64,000 nt of DNA from Pseudomonadota bacterium (lineage in GTDB: Bacteria > Pseudomonadota > Alphaproteobacteria > Rhizobiales > Aestuariivirgaceae). The DNA lies in assembly GCA_963205315.1 (NCBI GenBank), contig CAUJIO010000020.1, forward strand, positions 18,391 through 82,390, read 5' to 3'. This document shows, piece by piece, positions 29,195-40,264 of the stretch. Below the pieces are notes generated by a model. The model saw only the letters and a list, made by a program, of their open reading frames with translations. It did no database searches and was not told where the DNA came from. The position numbers were made by a program, and so were the translations under genes. Positions within the stretch are counted from its first letter, which is position 1; each line of letters begins with the position of its first letter.

Positions 29195-29398
29195 ATGAAA
29201 CGCTATACACTCTTTCTGCTGATTGTTGCGGGCTCCGCCGCCAGCGCCATCGCCGCGATTGCCCCCGATCAGCGCACCGCTTTCGAATCGAACCCGCGCA
29301 ACGTCACCGTCGTCGAGAAGAACCAGGCGTTCCCGCTGGTCGGGCCGCTGGTCGTCGAAGCCTGCGGTGTCGAGGATTGTTCCGACGTCCGAAGCTAG
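29195..29398 (+). CDS. Tiny secreted two-cysteine protein, paralog 2 of 3
   Basis: A 67-residue product with a signal peptide (KRYTLFLLIVAGSAASAIAA). The mature core is NPRNVTVVEKNQAFPLVGPL followed by VVEACGVEDCSDVRS. It is the closest relative of paralog 1: the same C-x4-C ending with the conserved VEDCSD, and identical DNA GAGGATTGTTCCGACG at 29372-29387. The ribosome-binding site lies in a hairpin. Downstream are the shared 17-base repeat and a terminator. No known function. Confidence 0.7.
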   Translation: MKRYTLFLLIVAGSAASAIAAIAPDQRTAFESNPRNVTVVEKNQAFPLVGPLVVEACGVEDCSDVRS

Positions 29399-29415
29399 CA
29401 GATCCCCAAGGGCGG

Positions 29416-29432
29416 CCCATCCCCTGCAAACG
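29416..29432 (+). repeat. Direct repeat downstream of paralog 2 (copy 2)
   Basis: CCCATCCCCTGCAAACG, identical to 28966-28982. It ties the 3' ends of paralogs 1 and 2 to a common duplicated unit. Confidence 0.75.
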
Positions 29433-29450
29433 ATACCGCCCGCAACTCAA

Positions 29451-29482
29451 GGGCCCCGGTCCTCCCCCGGGGCCCGCTTTTC
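29451..29482 (+). terminator. Intrinsic terminator after paralog 2
   Basis: GGGCCCCGG (29451-29459) pairs with CCGGGGCCC (29467-29475) and is followed by GCTTTTCC. It ends the second short transcript. Confidence 0.82.
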
Positions 29483-29500
29483 CTAACGAATTCTAAACGC

Positions 29501-29520
29501 CAGATGAATGCCGCATTCAG
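29501..29520 (+). promoter_or_regulatory. Shared 20-base upstream element, copy 2
   Basis: CAGATGAATGCCGCATTCAG, 18 of 20 identical to 28552-28571. In this copy TGAATGC-C-GCATTCA is a perfect palindrome with 7-base arms, which favours a dimeric protein site. It lies 68 bases before the start of paralog 3, nearly the same distance as copy 1 from its gene. Confidence 0.58.
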
Positions 29521-29587
29521 CACCTGTTCCAGCCACGAGATGCAACTTTAATCCACACTGAGCGTTCTCTTTGAAGGAGAGAGAAAA

Positions 29588-29788
29588 ATGAAGACCCTGA
29601 CCACATCGCTGATCCTGAGTGTCATGTTCCTGTCGGCCGGCGCCTTCGCCGGGGCCAGCAGCCACGCTCCGGCCACCGCCGTGGCAGACCCCGCCAACAT
29701 CACGGTGATCGAAAAAAATCAGGCCTGGCCGCTTCCCGGCCGCATCACCGTCGACCCCTGCAACGCCAGCCGCTGCATCGACGTGTGA
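29588..29788 (+). CDS. Tiny secreted two-cysteine protein, paralog 3 of 3
   Basis: A 66-residue product, more diverged than the first two. The signal peptide ends near SAGAFAGA. The core DPANITVIEKNQAWPLPGRI is followed by TVDPCNASRCIDV, so the N-[IV]-T-V, K-N, W/F-P and C-x4-C positions are kept while the surrounding residues change. AAGGAGAGAG lies just before ATG 29588. Conservation of only the core residues across paralogs argues for a selected function of the mature peptide. No known family recognised. Confidence 0.68.
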   Translation: MKTLTTSLILSVMFLSAGAFAGASSHAPATAVADPANITVIEKNQAWPLPGRITVDPCNASRCIDV

Positions 29789-29909
29789 TCGTTCCAGAAA
29801 CACAGCTCAATTTCTCCATCATCTCACTGAAACGGATGACGACAGGCGCACCCGGCAAATCATAGCGTTGGACCGTCAGAGGATTCTGAACCCTCGTTTC
29901 CTCTTTCTA

Positions 29910-29982
29910 GCGAAATGGCGGGGAGCGCAGCCGTCTCCAACTGTTTTCCCGGCGGCGTCATCCGTCATTTCGCGTTTTTTTT
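29910..29982 (+). terminator. Long-stem intrinsic terminator after paralog 3
   Basis: GCGAAATGGCGG (29910-29921) pairs with CCGTCATTTCGC (29962-29973), 11 of 12 positions, followed by eight T residues to 29982. The 40-base interior can form further GC-rich pairing, so the 3' region from 29789 could be stable as an RNA. It also faces the convergent LuxR gene. Confidence 0.72.
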
Positions 29983-29989
29983 GAAGGCA

Positions 29990-31120
29990 TCAGACGCCAA
30001 CAGGCGGCAACAGCCCGTTGACCAGCGCACCCAATGAAGGCTGGTCCTGAGCACCGGTCTTGGCGAAGCATCGCGCAAGATGCGTTCGCACCGTATGAAC
30101 CGAAACGCCGACAACATCGGCAATTGCAGCCGGACTTTCACCTTGCGCCACAAGCGCCGCGACCCGGGCCTCGGCTGGCGTGAGATCGAAGATTGTCCGC
30201 AAGACTTCCAGCAGGATCGGCTGCTGCTCGCCCCGCTGGGCCACGAACACGGCGGCATAGCCTTGCCCAAGGTCACCACGCAGATCCTTTCCCGCAATCG
30301 GCAACACGTAGGCGGCGGCACGTCTGCCATCTTTTCCGACAAGCGGCACACCAATTCCCGCGATGCCAACAGCGCTATCGCCTTTGATCGCCCGTTCGAG
30401 CGCCGCCTCGAGTGCCGAGATGCCCCGCCCCGAGCGCCGTTCAAACACGGCGCCACCCTGCAGCTGCAGAAGATCGCCCTTTGACAACAGTGCCGATCCC
30501 GCCTCGTTGGCGAACACCAGCTTGCGTCCCAGTCCGATAACCAGAACAGGCGCAAGCATGCTGTCAATGACGCTGCGATACAGCGCTGTTGCCAGGCGCC
30601 CTTTGTCGACAATGTCGTTGATGGCCATGGCCCGGCGCAGATGCGGAGAAATGCGCTCCATCAGCACGCGATGTTCGGCTTCGAACAGTCCGTTGTCCTC
30701 GTGCCGCGCCGTCGAGACTAGCCCCATGATTTTGCTGCGCTTCAGATAAGGCATCATCAAACAATCACGCAGCCGCTTCGGCTGGACCCATGCGCGGTAG
30801 AATTCGGTCTGGCGGAATTCGTCCTCGCTCATGTGTTGCATCTGCGTCCAGCAATTGTCGACATCGACCTGCATCGCCAGCTCGTATTTAGGTACGATCG
30901 GCAGCAGTTTTTCCAACCGCATCAACCATTCCACGTCCCAGGGGCTGTTGTGAAAAACAAAGGTCGGCGACTGTTGCTGGTCGAGTGGCGACATGTCGGC
31001 AAACCCGGCCATGACGAAATCAGAGCGCAAATGATCGCGGATCGCAACAAGGGTGGAAGGCCAGAGTTCTGGATTGGCGGCACAGTCATAGATTGAGCCG
31101 ACGATTGTGTCGTAGTCCAT
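29990..31120 (-). CDS. LuxR-family transcriptional regulator
   Basis: A 376-residue regulator. The C-terminal helix-turn-helix is LTPAEARVAALVAQGESPAA followed by IADVVGVSVHTVRTHLARCF, the GerE/LuxR pattern. The large N-terminal part has a PAS-like central section (VLVIGLGRKLVFANEAGSAL) and no receiver aspartate motif or autoinducer-domain signature. ATG 31120 has GGGGAG 6 bases upstream. It lies between the secreted-peptide array and a divergent collagen-repeat protein gene; either could be its target. The signal is unknown. Confidence 0.85.
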   Translation of the reverse strand: MDYDTIVGSIYDCAANPELWPSTLVAIRDHLRSDFVMAGFADMSPLDQQQSPTFVFHNSPWDVEWLMRLEKLLPIVPKYELAMQVDVDNCWTQMQHMSEDEFRQTEFYRAWVQPKRLRDCLMMPYLKRSKIMGLVSTARHEDNGLFEAEHRVLMERISPHLRRAMAINDIVDKGRLATALYRSVIDSMLAPVLVIGLGRKLVFANEAGSALLSKGDLLQLQGGAVFERRSGRGISALEAALERAIKGDSAVGIAGIGVPLVGKDGRRAAAYVLPIAGKDLRGDLGQGYAAVFVAQRGEQQPILLEVLRTIFDLTPAEARVAALVAQGESPAAIADVVGVSVHTVRTHLARCFAKTGAQDQPSLGALVNGLLPPVGV

Positions 31121-31198
31121 GTTCGCTCCCCTAAGCACTTATGAAACAAGTTTTTTCTGCATTCTCCATATTGGTCAAGAAGGATATTTTTTGCGTCT

Positions 31199-31212
31199 CA
31201 TTCAAATGAATG
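31199..31212. promoter_or_regulatory. Palindrome between divergent LuxR and collagen-repeat genes
   Basis: CATTCAAATGAATG, perfect 6-base arms around AA, in the AT-rich divergent promoter region. It is a candidate operator for the adjacent LuxR-type regulator. Confidence 0.4.
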
Positions 31213-31272
31213 ATGACATTGAAACCGGACGTTGCCTAGCGTTGTGGTGTTGGATTGTGAGGATTCCGTCCC

Positions 31273-32328
31273 ATGTACCGCAGAGCATCTGTTCGGGTTT
31301 CGGTTTCCCTTGCTATGGGACTTTGCTCCGCTGCTCATGCGGCGGTAACGGTCGACTCCGCCAAGATCGTTGGCGGCAAACTGGTGGTTACGGGCTCGAG
31401 CACCACAGGAGCCAAGATCAAGCTGGACGGCAAGTTCGGCGCGGCCATCGATGATGCCAATGACAAGTTTTCCTTCTCGCTGACCTACCTGCCGCCGGAT
31501 TGCATCGTCGACCTGCAGGTGGTTGGCGAAACCGCCACCACAACAGCTGTGATCGCCTTTTGCGGACCTAAGGGCGTCAACCCGCGCGGCGAATGGACGG
31601 CAACCGCTGCCTATGCCGTCGATGACGTTGTCACCAATCAGGGTTCAAGCTGGCGCGCACTGGCTCCCACCACGGGCAAGCTGCCGACACTCGCCACGCC
31701 CGAATGGGAACGCTTCGTCGCCAGGGGCGATACCGGGCAGGCGGGCCCCGCAGGCCCGCAAGGCGCTGCGGGCGTACAAGGCCCGGCAGGTCCAAAGGGC
31801 GATACGGGAAGCACTGGCGCGGCAGGACCAGCGGGCGCTACGGGTCCGGCTGGTCCCAAAGGCTCAACAGGAGCAACAGGCCCGGTCGGGCCGCAAGGCC
31901 CCGAGGGTCCTGGAGCTAGGCCACCAATGTGGCTCTACGGGCAATACCATTCCGCACTCGATTCAACCATGGCGGACAGTGGCCAGGTGGCAAACTCCCC
32001 CCTGCTCTATTCGCCCGTCAGCGGCTATGCGGTGTTCCGCGTAACGGGAAGCTGCTTTGTGCATGGCGTCCTGAAGGGTACGTATCGAATCAAGGTCAGA
32101 TCCCTTACCGATATTAATATACCCGCTGACGATTCGATGGATGCCCGGTTTTCAATTCCGATCGTGATTGGAGCTGATTCGGCTTTTCAACAGGTGCCGT
32201 TTACCGCGACATGGATTTCTGCGGTAACTGCCAATTCGCCTTTCCTGGCATCGGTTCAATACGAAAAGGACGACGACGGGAGTGCCAGCGCCGACTGCGC
32301 CTACAATATCTTTGTGGAAGTATTCTAA
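31273..32328 (+). CDS. Secreted protein with collagen-like repeats
   Basis: A 351-residue exported protein. A signal peptide covers residues 1 to about 23 ([11 protein letters not shown]). An Ig-like N-terminal part is followed by a short module [20 protein letters not shown] resembling chitin-binding CBM5/12 folds. Then come 21 uninterrupted Gly-X-Y triplets (residues 152-214, bases 31726-31914) rich in proline and alanine. The C-terminal globular domain of about 130 residues may be the trimerisation or binding head. Bacterial collagen-like proteins of this layout form trimeric stalks on cell or spore surfaces; no anchor motif is seen here. It diverges from the LuxR gene, which may regulate it. 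Confidence 0.8.
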   Translation: MYRRASVRVSVSLAMGLCSAAHAAVTVDSAKIVGGKLVVTGSSTTGAKIKLDGKFGAAIDDANDKFSFSLTYLPPDCIVDLQVVGETATTTAVIAFCGPKGVNPRGEWTATAAYAVDDVVTNQGSSWRALAPTTGKLPTLATPEWERFVARGDTGQAGPAGPQGAAGVQGPAGPKGDTGSTGAAGPAGATGPAGPKGSTGATGPVGPQGPEGPGARPPMWLYGQYHSALDSTMADSGQVANSPLLYSPVSGYAVFRVTGSCFVHGVLKGTYRIKVRSLTDINIPADDSMDARFSIPIVIGADSAFQQVPFTATWISAVTANSPFLASVQYEKDDDGSASADCAYNIFVEVF

Positions 32329-32433
32329 CAAGCTTGGGCCAGCAGGGATCTGTGGGAAGTTTATCCTGCTGGCGGTTTCGCTTGGAATCCCCGTTGCCAT
32401 TGTGTAGTGAGACCAAAATTCAGGTTTCCCCAC

Positions 32434-35817
<3,384 letters not shown>

Positions 35818-35840
35818 CTCCGGCCTGGGCTCGCGCCTCT

Positions 35841-35865
35841 GGCCGCCGGCCGAAATCCGGCGGCC
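35841..35865. repeat. Hairpin between convergent carB and PPOX genes
   Basis: GGCCGCCGG (35841-35849) pairs with CCGGCGGCC (35857-35865) around CCGAAAT. There is no T-run. It is a GC-rich stem in the short convergent gap and may slow polymerase from both sides. Confidence 0.55.
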
Positions 35866-35882
35866 CAGCGAGGCCCGGCTCG

Positions 35883-36509
35883 CTAATATAACCGCTCGAT
35901 CTCGTTCCGCCGGATGCCGTCTTCCATATCATCCAGGGTGCGGTCCAGTTTGCCGTGGGTGATCAATGCTTCGGCATAGGTCGGTGTGTCGCCGACATCG
36001 GCCCAGCTCTCGGGCCGCCACATGCCTGACCGGATCATCGCCTTCCCGCAATGATAGAAAGCCTCCTCGACCCGCACCAGAATGGCCAGCGGCGGGACCC
36101 GGCCATTGATGGCCATCTGCGCCATCAACGGCGCGTCTTGTACGACCTGTGCTGATCCGTTGACCCGCATGACCTCCGAGCGCTTCGGAATGATGAAGCA
36201 GAGACCGATGCGGCCCGTTTCAATGATGTTGACGAATGTGTCGAAACGAAAATTTCCGGGCCGGTCCGGGATCGCGAGCGTCTTCTCATCGAGCACCTTA
36301 ATGAAGCCCGGCGGATCGCCCTTGGGCGACACATCCACTTGCCCGGCAGCATTGACCGTGGCGATGGATACGAAGGGAGAGCGTTCGATCCAGATACGGC
36401 ACAACGGATCGATGAAGTTGATCACTTTGCGCGTCTGGCTCTCGAAGGACTCCGGATGAATCTGGCGGAGCTGGTCTTCTGACGAAACGACATCTGTTGG
36501 CCTGTACAT
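35883..36509 (-). CDS. Pyridoxamine 5'-phosphate oxidase-family FMN protein
   Basis: A 208-residue split-barrel flavoprotein of the pyridoxamine-phosphate-oxidase superfamily, in the subgroup with NFRFDTFVNIIETGRIGLCF and SPKGDPPGF (MSMEG_1061/DR2398-like). Members bind FMN or F420; the physiological substrate is generally unknown. ATG 36509 (product starts MYRPTDVVS) follows GGGGA at 8-9 bases. A broken DUF4242 gene lies immediately upstream on the same strand. Confidence 0.85.
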   Translation of the reverse strand: MYRPTDVVSSEDQLRQIHPESFESQTRKVINFIDPLCRIWIERSPFVSIATVNAAGQVDVSPKGDPPGFIKVLDEKTLAIPDRPGNFRFDTFVNIIETGRIGLCFIIPKRSEVMRVNGSAQVVQDAPLMAQMAINGRVPPLAILVRVEEAFYHCGKAMIRSGMWRPESWADVGDTPTYAEALITHGKLDRTLDDMEDGIRRNEIERLY

Positions 36510-36585
36510 GGATCGCGTCCCCGGCTGATTCAAAAATGCCGGTCCGCACAGGATCAAGAAGCGGACCGTTCGCTGTCTCTCGATG

Positions 36586-36867
36586 TCAGGCGGGAGCGTG
36601 TGCCGTCGTCGGGTCGATCATGGTCTTGATCTCGGTGATCTTGTTTGCCGGAAAGCCTGAGAGTTCGGCATGGCGGCGAATGACGTCCTCGTTGGTGGCG
36701 AGGTAGACGCAGTGCGTGCCGTCTGCCGAAACGTAGGACTCGATCCATTGCACTTAGGGCGACAGTTCGGCCAGAGCCGCGTTGCTCTTGGCCGCCGCCT
36801 CGCACAATTGCTGCGCCGTTAGCCCACCCACGCCTGGCAGCGAACGTTCAATCATATATCTGCGCAT
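36586..36867 (-). pseudogene. DUF4242-family small protein gene with in-frame TAA
   Basis: Read on the minus strand from ATG 36867 (with AGGAG 8 bases upstream), the product starts RRYMIERSLPGVGGLTAQQL and reaches ALAELSP, where codon 38 is TAA (36754-36756). The same frame then continues as VQWIESYVSADGTHCVYLAT and HAELSGFPANKITEI to a normal stop at 36586. The whole frame is the length and pattern of DUF4242 (nickel-binding SCO4226-like) proteins, in which this position is a normal sense codon. A single base change (for example GAA to TAA) explains it. It is either a recent nonsense mutation or a sequencing error, since the remaining sequence is undamaged. Confidence 0.82.
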
Positions 36868-36907
36868 GTTCAGTCTCCTGTTTTTGAAGATTTGGTTGGT
36901 TGCAAAG

Positions 36908-37153
36908 CTAGAAGCTCCGGCGCATCACCTCGCGCTCGAAGTTGCCACGGTGGCTGACGTCCTCGGCGCGAATGCAATCAGGATTGATGTCCAGTTCGCC
37001 GAGGTCATAGCGAAGCCGGCTGGACAATGACCGCGTGCCAGCTGCGGAACGCGCGCCGAAATCCGAAAATGCCGACCGGAAAAACGCGATGAGATGCTGG
37101 AGGCTGGAAGCCAGGGTTGTGGTCGAGAAGGAATTGCTGAGGATTTTGGCCAT
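36908..37153 (-). CDS. Small protein, possibly DUF1127-like
   Basis: An 81-residue product starting at ATG 37153 with an excellent AAGGAGA 6 bases upstream. The N-terminal half is Ser/Thr/Phe-rich. The C-terminal half SRLRYDLGELDINPDCIRAE followed by DVSHRGNFEREVMRR resembles the L-x-D-[IL]-G segment and polar tail of DUF1127 proteins, but the match is loose. It lies in line with the DUF4242 and PPOX genes (40-base gap) and divergent from a LysR regulator, which suggests a small regulated unit. Confidence 0.6.
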   Translation of the reverse strand: MAKILSNSFSTTTLASSLQHLIAFFRSAFSDFGARSAAGTRSLSSRLRYDLGELDINPDCIRAEDVSHRGNFEREVMRRSF

Positions 37154-37271
37154 CTTCGTTCTCCTTGGTTGAGGTGCTGTGTTGCTGTCTTCGATGGTCC
37201 GAGAATGACGGCAGCGGCCGATAAAGGGAAACGAGTTGCTTTAATCTTGCTTATGAGTGATCCTCATTCCC

Positions 37272-38216
37272 ATGGCCCTGCCTCTCAGCCTTGATCTTGA
37301 TCTGCTGCGGACCTTCGTGGCGATTGCCGAGGAAAAGAGCTTTACCCGTGCCGCCGAGCGCGTGGGCCGCACCCAGTCAGCCGTGTCCCTGCAAATGCAG
37401 CGGCTTGAAACGGTCCTGGAGCAGAAGCTGGTTGACCGGGGCAAGGGCGGCAGCGTTGAACTCAGCTCTCAGGGTCAGGCCTTGCTCGTCCGGGCGCGTG
37501 ACATCCTCGCCATGAACGATGGCATCCTGAATGACTTGCGCCGCGCCACGGCAACCGGCAGCGTCAGGATTGGCGTCGACACCGAGTTTCCGGTCCGGGC
37601 CCTCTCCGGGATTCTCCGCGCATTCGCGGATCGTGCACCCGACGTCGAAGTCGAGATGATGAGCGGTGCCTCCTGCGCCGTGTCCATGAAGCTCAAGACC
37701 GGCGAGCTCGACCTTGCCATTCTCAAGGAGGGGCTGGAACCCAGGCAATGGCCGGCCGAATTGCTCCGGCAAGAACGCATGTGCTGGGTCTCTTCCGTCG
37801 TCCACAAGCAGCACTTGCAAGAGGTCTTGCCGGTGGCCCTCTCCACCAGGGAATGCGAATGGCTGCCGCCCTGGCTTACGGAATGCCTTTACAGCAGCAG
37901 GGTTCAACGGGCTGTCGAGATCAGCGGCCGCAGGCACCGCATTGCCGCGCGCTCCGCATCGACAAGCGGCCTGGCTGCTCTGGTCCAGGCCGGAGTGGCC
38001 GTGATGGCCTTACCCGAAGCCAGCGAACTGCCGGAGGGTCTGTGCCGGGTATCGGGTGACGGACTGCCTGAACTCCCGATCGTGGATTATCTGATGCTGA
38101 CGGCGCGTGAGCCGCGCCAGCCGATGACCGATTTGCTGCTCGCCGAAATCCGGAATTTCCACGCTCACCCGGCGGAGTTGAGCGCCGATTCGGCACCGCC
38201 ACCCCCTCCCCCTTGA
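37272..38216 (+). CDS. LysR-family transcriptional regulator
   Basis: A 314-residue LysR regulator. The N-terminal winged helix is [20 protein letters not shown] followed by [20 protein letters not shown], and a periplasmic-binding-like effector domain follows (about residues 92-295). ATG 37272 is preferred; GTG 37257 would add five residues. It ends with a proline run before a strong terminator. It diverges from the DUF1127-like/DUF4242/PPOX genes and is their most likely regulator. The effector is unknown. Confidence 0.88.
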   Translation: MALPLSLDLDLLRTFVAIAEEKSFTRAAERVGRTQSAVSLQMQRLETVLEQKLVDRGKGGSVELSSQGQALLVRARDILAMNDGILNDLRRATATGSVRIGVDTEFPVRALSGILRAFADRAPDVEVEMMSGASCAVSMKLKTGELDLAILKEGLEPRQWPAELLRQERMCWVSSVVHKQHLQEVLPVALSTRECEWLPPWLTECLYSSRVQRAVEISGRRHRIAARSASTSGLAALVQAGVAVMALPEASELPEGLCRVSGDGLPELPIVDYLMLTAREPRQPMTDLLLAEIRNFHAHPAELSADSAPPPPPP

Positions 38217-38248
38217 AATTTGGGGCGATTTGGGCCATCTTCTGTTCT

Positions 38249-38292
38249 CGCCCGGCCTCATGCGTATTTCCGTATGGCCGGGCGCCGTTTTT
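38249..38292 (+). terminator. Intrinsic terminator after the LysR gene
   Basis: CGCCCGGCC (38249-38257) pairs with GGCCGGGCG (38276-38284), with extra CAT/ATG pairing inside, then CCGTTTTT. It separates the LysR gene from greA. Confidence 0.88.
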
Positions 38293-38370
38293 CCGCGACA
38301 CGGACAAGCGTTAATCTCGGGCCTTGCGGCCGGAGATTTGAAAAGAACTGGAAATTATTGGACGAGACCG

Positions 38371-38844
38371 ATGGAAAAAGTGCCAATGACTGCCGAAGGC
38401 CACGCAACCATGATGGAAGAGGTGAAACACCTCAAGACCGTGGAGCGTCCGCGCATCATCAAGGCCATCGAGGAAGCTCGCTCGCACGGCGACCTGTCGG
38501 AAAATGCCGAGTATCATGCGGCCAAGGAACAGCAGGGCTGGACCGAGGCCCGCGTCGCCGAGCTTGAAGACAAGCTTTCGCGCGCCGAAATCATCGATAT
38601 CACCAAGCTTTCAGGCGACACCGTGAAGTTCGGCGCCCGCGTCACGCTGATCGATGAGGAAACCGAGGGCACGACCTCTTACCAGATCGTCGGCGAGTTT
38701 GAAGCCGACGTGAAGAAGGGCAAGATCTCGGTTGCCTCGCCCATCGCCCGCGCCATCATCGGCAAGAAGCTGGGTGACTCCGTGGAAGTGAACACGCCGG
38801 GTGGCGGCAAGTCTTACGAAATCGCCAAGGTCGCGTGGCGCTGA
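38371..38844 (+). CDS. greA: Transcription elongation factor GreA
   Basis: A 157-residue transcript-cleavage factor that rescues stalled RNA polymerase. The coiled-coil tip with its acidic pair lies in [20 protein letters not shown], and the C-terminal domain ends [14 protein letters not shown] 38371 gives the family start ([18 protein letters not shown]). The frame is open to 38230, but that part includes the previous terminator. In related chromosomes greA lies near carB; here four accessory genes intervene. Confidence 0.96.
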   Translation: MEKVPMTAEGHATMMEEVKHLKTVERPRIIKAIEEARSHGDLSENAEYHAAKEQQGWTEARVAELEDKLSRAEIIDITKLSGDTVKFGARVTLIDEETEGTTSYQIVGEFEADVKKGKISVASPIARAIIGKKLGDSVEVNTPGGGKSYEIAKVAWR

Positions 38845-39010
38845 GCGCCGTCACGGTGCGGTTGCAGGGCCGCGCATTTTTGTGAGTCATTGTGCAGAGT
38901 TTGACCGCTATGTTCAAATTGCACGGTTTTTTGTAGGTCTTTTGTCATCTCGCCTGGTGAAAAAGCTCCAACGACGGCATTTGCCAACTCGTCGTAGGAG
39001 ATTTCAAACC

Positions 39011-39616
39011 ATGACAAAATTCAACATCTCGACATTCGCGCGGCTTTCCGCCGCCGCTCTGCTCGGACTGTCTCTGGCCGGTGCTCCCGCCTTTGCCGAC
39101 AAGGGCGGCAATGGCGGCGGTAACGGAGGGGGCAATGGCGGCGGCAATAGCGGCAGCCACGGCAACTCCGGCGGCAATGGCAACTCCAACGCCGGGGGCC
39201 AGGGCAAGTCCGGCACCAGCCAGGGCAGCACCAAATCGAACGCCGGCAAGGCCCAGGCTGCGGCCGCCAAGGCCGAGAAGACCAACGCGTCGGTCTACGG
39301 CAAGCTCAATGGCTTCCTGCACGCGTCGCCCAAGGCGCTTGCCAAGGCGTCTCCCAACTCCGCCATCGGCAAAGTGGCCAAGGTCTATGCCGGTCTGCTG
39401 AACAGCTACCTCAACCCTGCTGAAGGTACGACAGCCCCAACCGCCGCAGAAGTGGCCGCTGCCCTTGCTGACGCGGCCAACAAGCCGCTGACGGCCGAGG
39501 TGATCGCGAAGGTCAATGAACGGCTTCTGGCCACCAACCCCGATCTCGCCGCCAGCCTCACAACGTCTGGCAAGACCGCGGGAGACGTCGCAGCAGAACT
39601 CGCTGCGGCACTCTAG
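39011..39616 (+). CDS. Secreted glycine/asparagine-rich protein
   Basis: A 201-residue exported protein with a signal peptide to about residue 29 (SLAGAPAFA). A low-complexity region of G-G-N and G-N-S units follows (residues 31-70), then an alanine/lysine-rich helical C-terminal part with two predicted helical blocks (FLHASPKALAKASPNSAIGK; AEVAAALADAANKPLTAEVI). Such proteins are frequent in rhizobia and lack known function. The strand-alternating GGC/AAT codons make a short DNA repeat. It is monocistronic, with its own terminator. Confidence 0.75.
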   Translation: MTKFNISTFARLSAAALLGLSLAGAPAFADKGGNGGGNGGGNGGGNSGSHGNSGGNGNSNAGGQGKSGTSQGSTKSNAGKAQAAAAKAEKTNASVYGKLNGFLHASPKALAKASPNSAIGKVAKVYAGLLNSYLNPAEGTTAPTAAEVAAALADAANKPLTAEVIAKVNERLLATNPDLAASLTTSGKTAGDVAAELAAAL

Positions 39617-39637
39617 TTCTGCGCCTCAAATGACGAC

Positions 39638-39672
39638 CCGCAGGGTGGCAACGCCCTGCGGTTTTCTGTTTG
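39638..39672 (+). terminator. Intrinsic terminator after the Gly-rich protein gene
   Basis: CCGCAGGG (39638-39645) pairs with CCCTGCGG (39654-39661), then TTTTCTGTTT. It faces the convergent glutathione peroxidase gene, whose stop lies 6 bases further on. Confidence 0.85.
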
Positions 39673-39677
39673 GCATC

Positions 39678-40229
39678 TTATTTCGTGCTGCTCAGTGCGG
39701 CTTCGACGGCTGACTTGATCTTCGGCCCCATGGGCTTTGCCTGTGTCGAGAACCAGCCGATGAACCGGCCATCCGCCCCGATCAGGTATTTATGAAAGTT
39801 CCACTTCGGTTGCCCTTCTGGGCCCGCCTGTTCGCCGGCCCAGACGTAGAACGCGTCCGCCGCGCTACCCTTGACCACCGTCTTTTCGGCCAGCGGAAAG
39901 GTGACGCCGTAGTTGATCTTGCAGAATGTAGCGATCTCCTGAGCAGTCCCCGGCTCCTGCGCACCGAAATCGTTCGACGGCACTCCCAACACCACGAGCC
40001 CCTTGTCCTTGTAGGCCTGATACAGTTCCTCGAGCCCCTCGTACTGCAGCGTGTACCCGCATTCCGACGCGGTATTCACCACCAGCACCGGGTGTCCCTT
40101 GAACTGCGCCAGCGGCAGGGGCTTGCCGTCGATGCCGGTCAGCGTGAAATCATATGCAGTCGTCTCGGCCATGGCGGGAACACTCGCAAAAAACAGGATC
40201 AGGAATGACAGGACTAGCAGCGGCTTCAT
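39678..40229 (-). CDS. Glutathione peroxidase family protein, exported
   Basis: Thioredoxin-fold peroxidase of 183 residues with a signal peptide (about residues 1-21, ending PAMAE). The peroxidatic Cys lies in VVNTASECGYTLQYEGLEEL, and the second family motif VLGVPSNDFGAQEPG and the W-N-F-x-K motif PKWNFHKYLIG are intact. ATG 40229 is used because it starts a clear signal peptide; the open frame further upstream runs into the next gene. It is predicted to reduce peroxides in the periplasm with thioredoxin-like or glutathione donors. It lies 35 bases after the benE-like gene on the same strand and may be cotranscribed with it. Confidence 0.9.
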   Translation of the reverse strand: MKPLLVLSFLILFFASVPAMAETTAYDFTLTGIDGKPLPLAQFKGHPVLVVNTASECGYTLQYEGLEELYQAYKDKGLVVLGVPSNDFGAQEPGTAQEIATFCKINYGVTFPLAEKTVVKGSAADAFYVWAGEQAGPEGQPKWNFHKYLIGADGRFIGWFSTQAKPMGPKIKSAVEAALSSTK

Positions 40230-40264
40230 GATCCTGAAACGGCAAAAAGCGGCGGCCGGATCTC

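Noticed and set aside
31726..31914. GGN-rich tract considered as a tandem DNA repeat
   Set aside because: It is the coding sequence of 21 collagen Gly-X-Y triplets; the DNA units are not identical.
36754..36756. In-frame TAA in the DUF4242 gene considered as translational recoding
   Set aside because: TAA has no known bacterial recoding to selenocysteine or pyrrolysine, and no stimulatory structure was seen. A mutation or read error is simpler.
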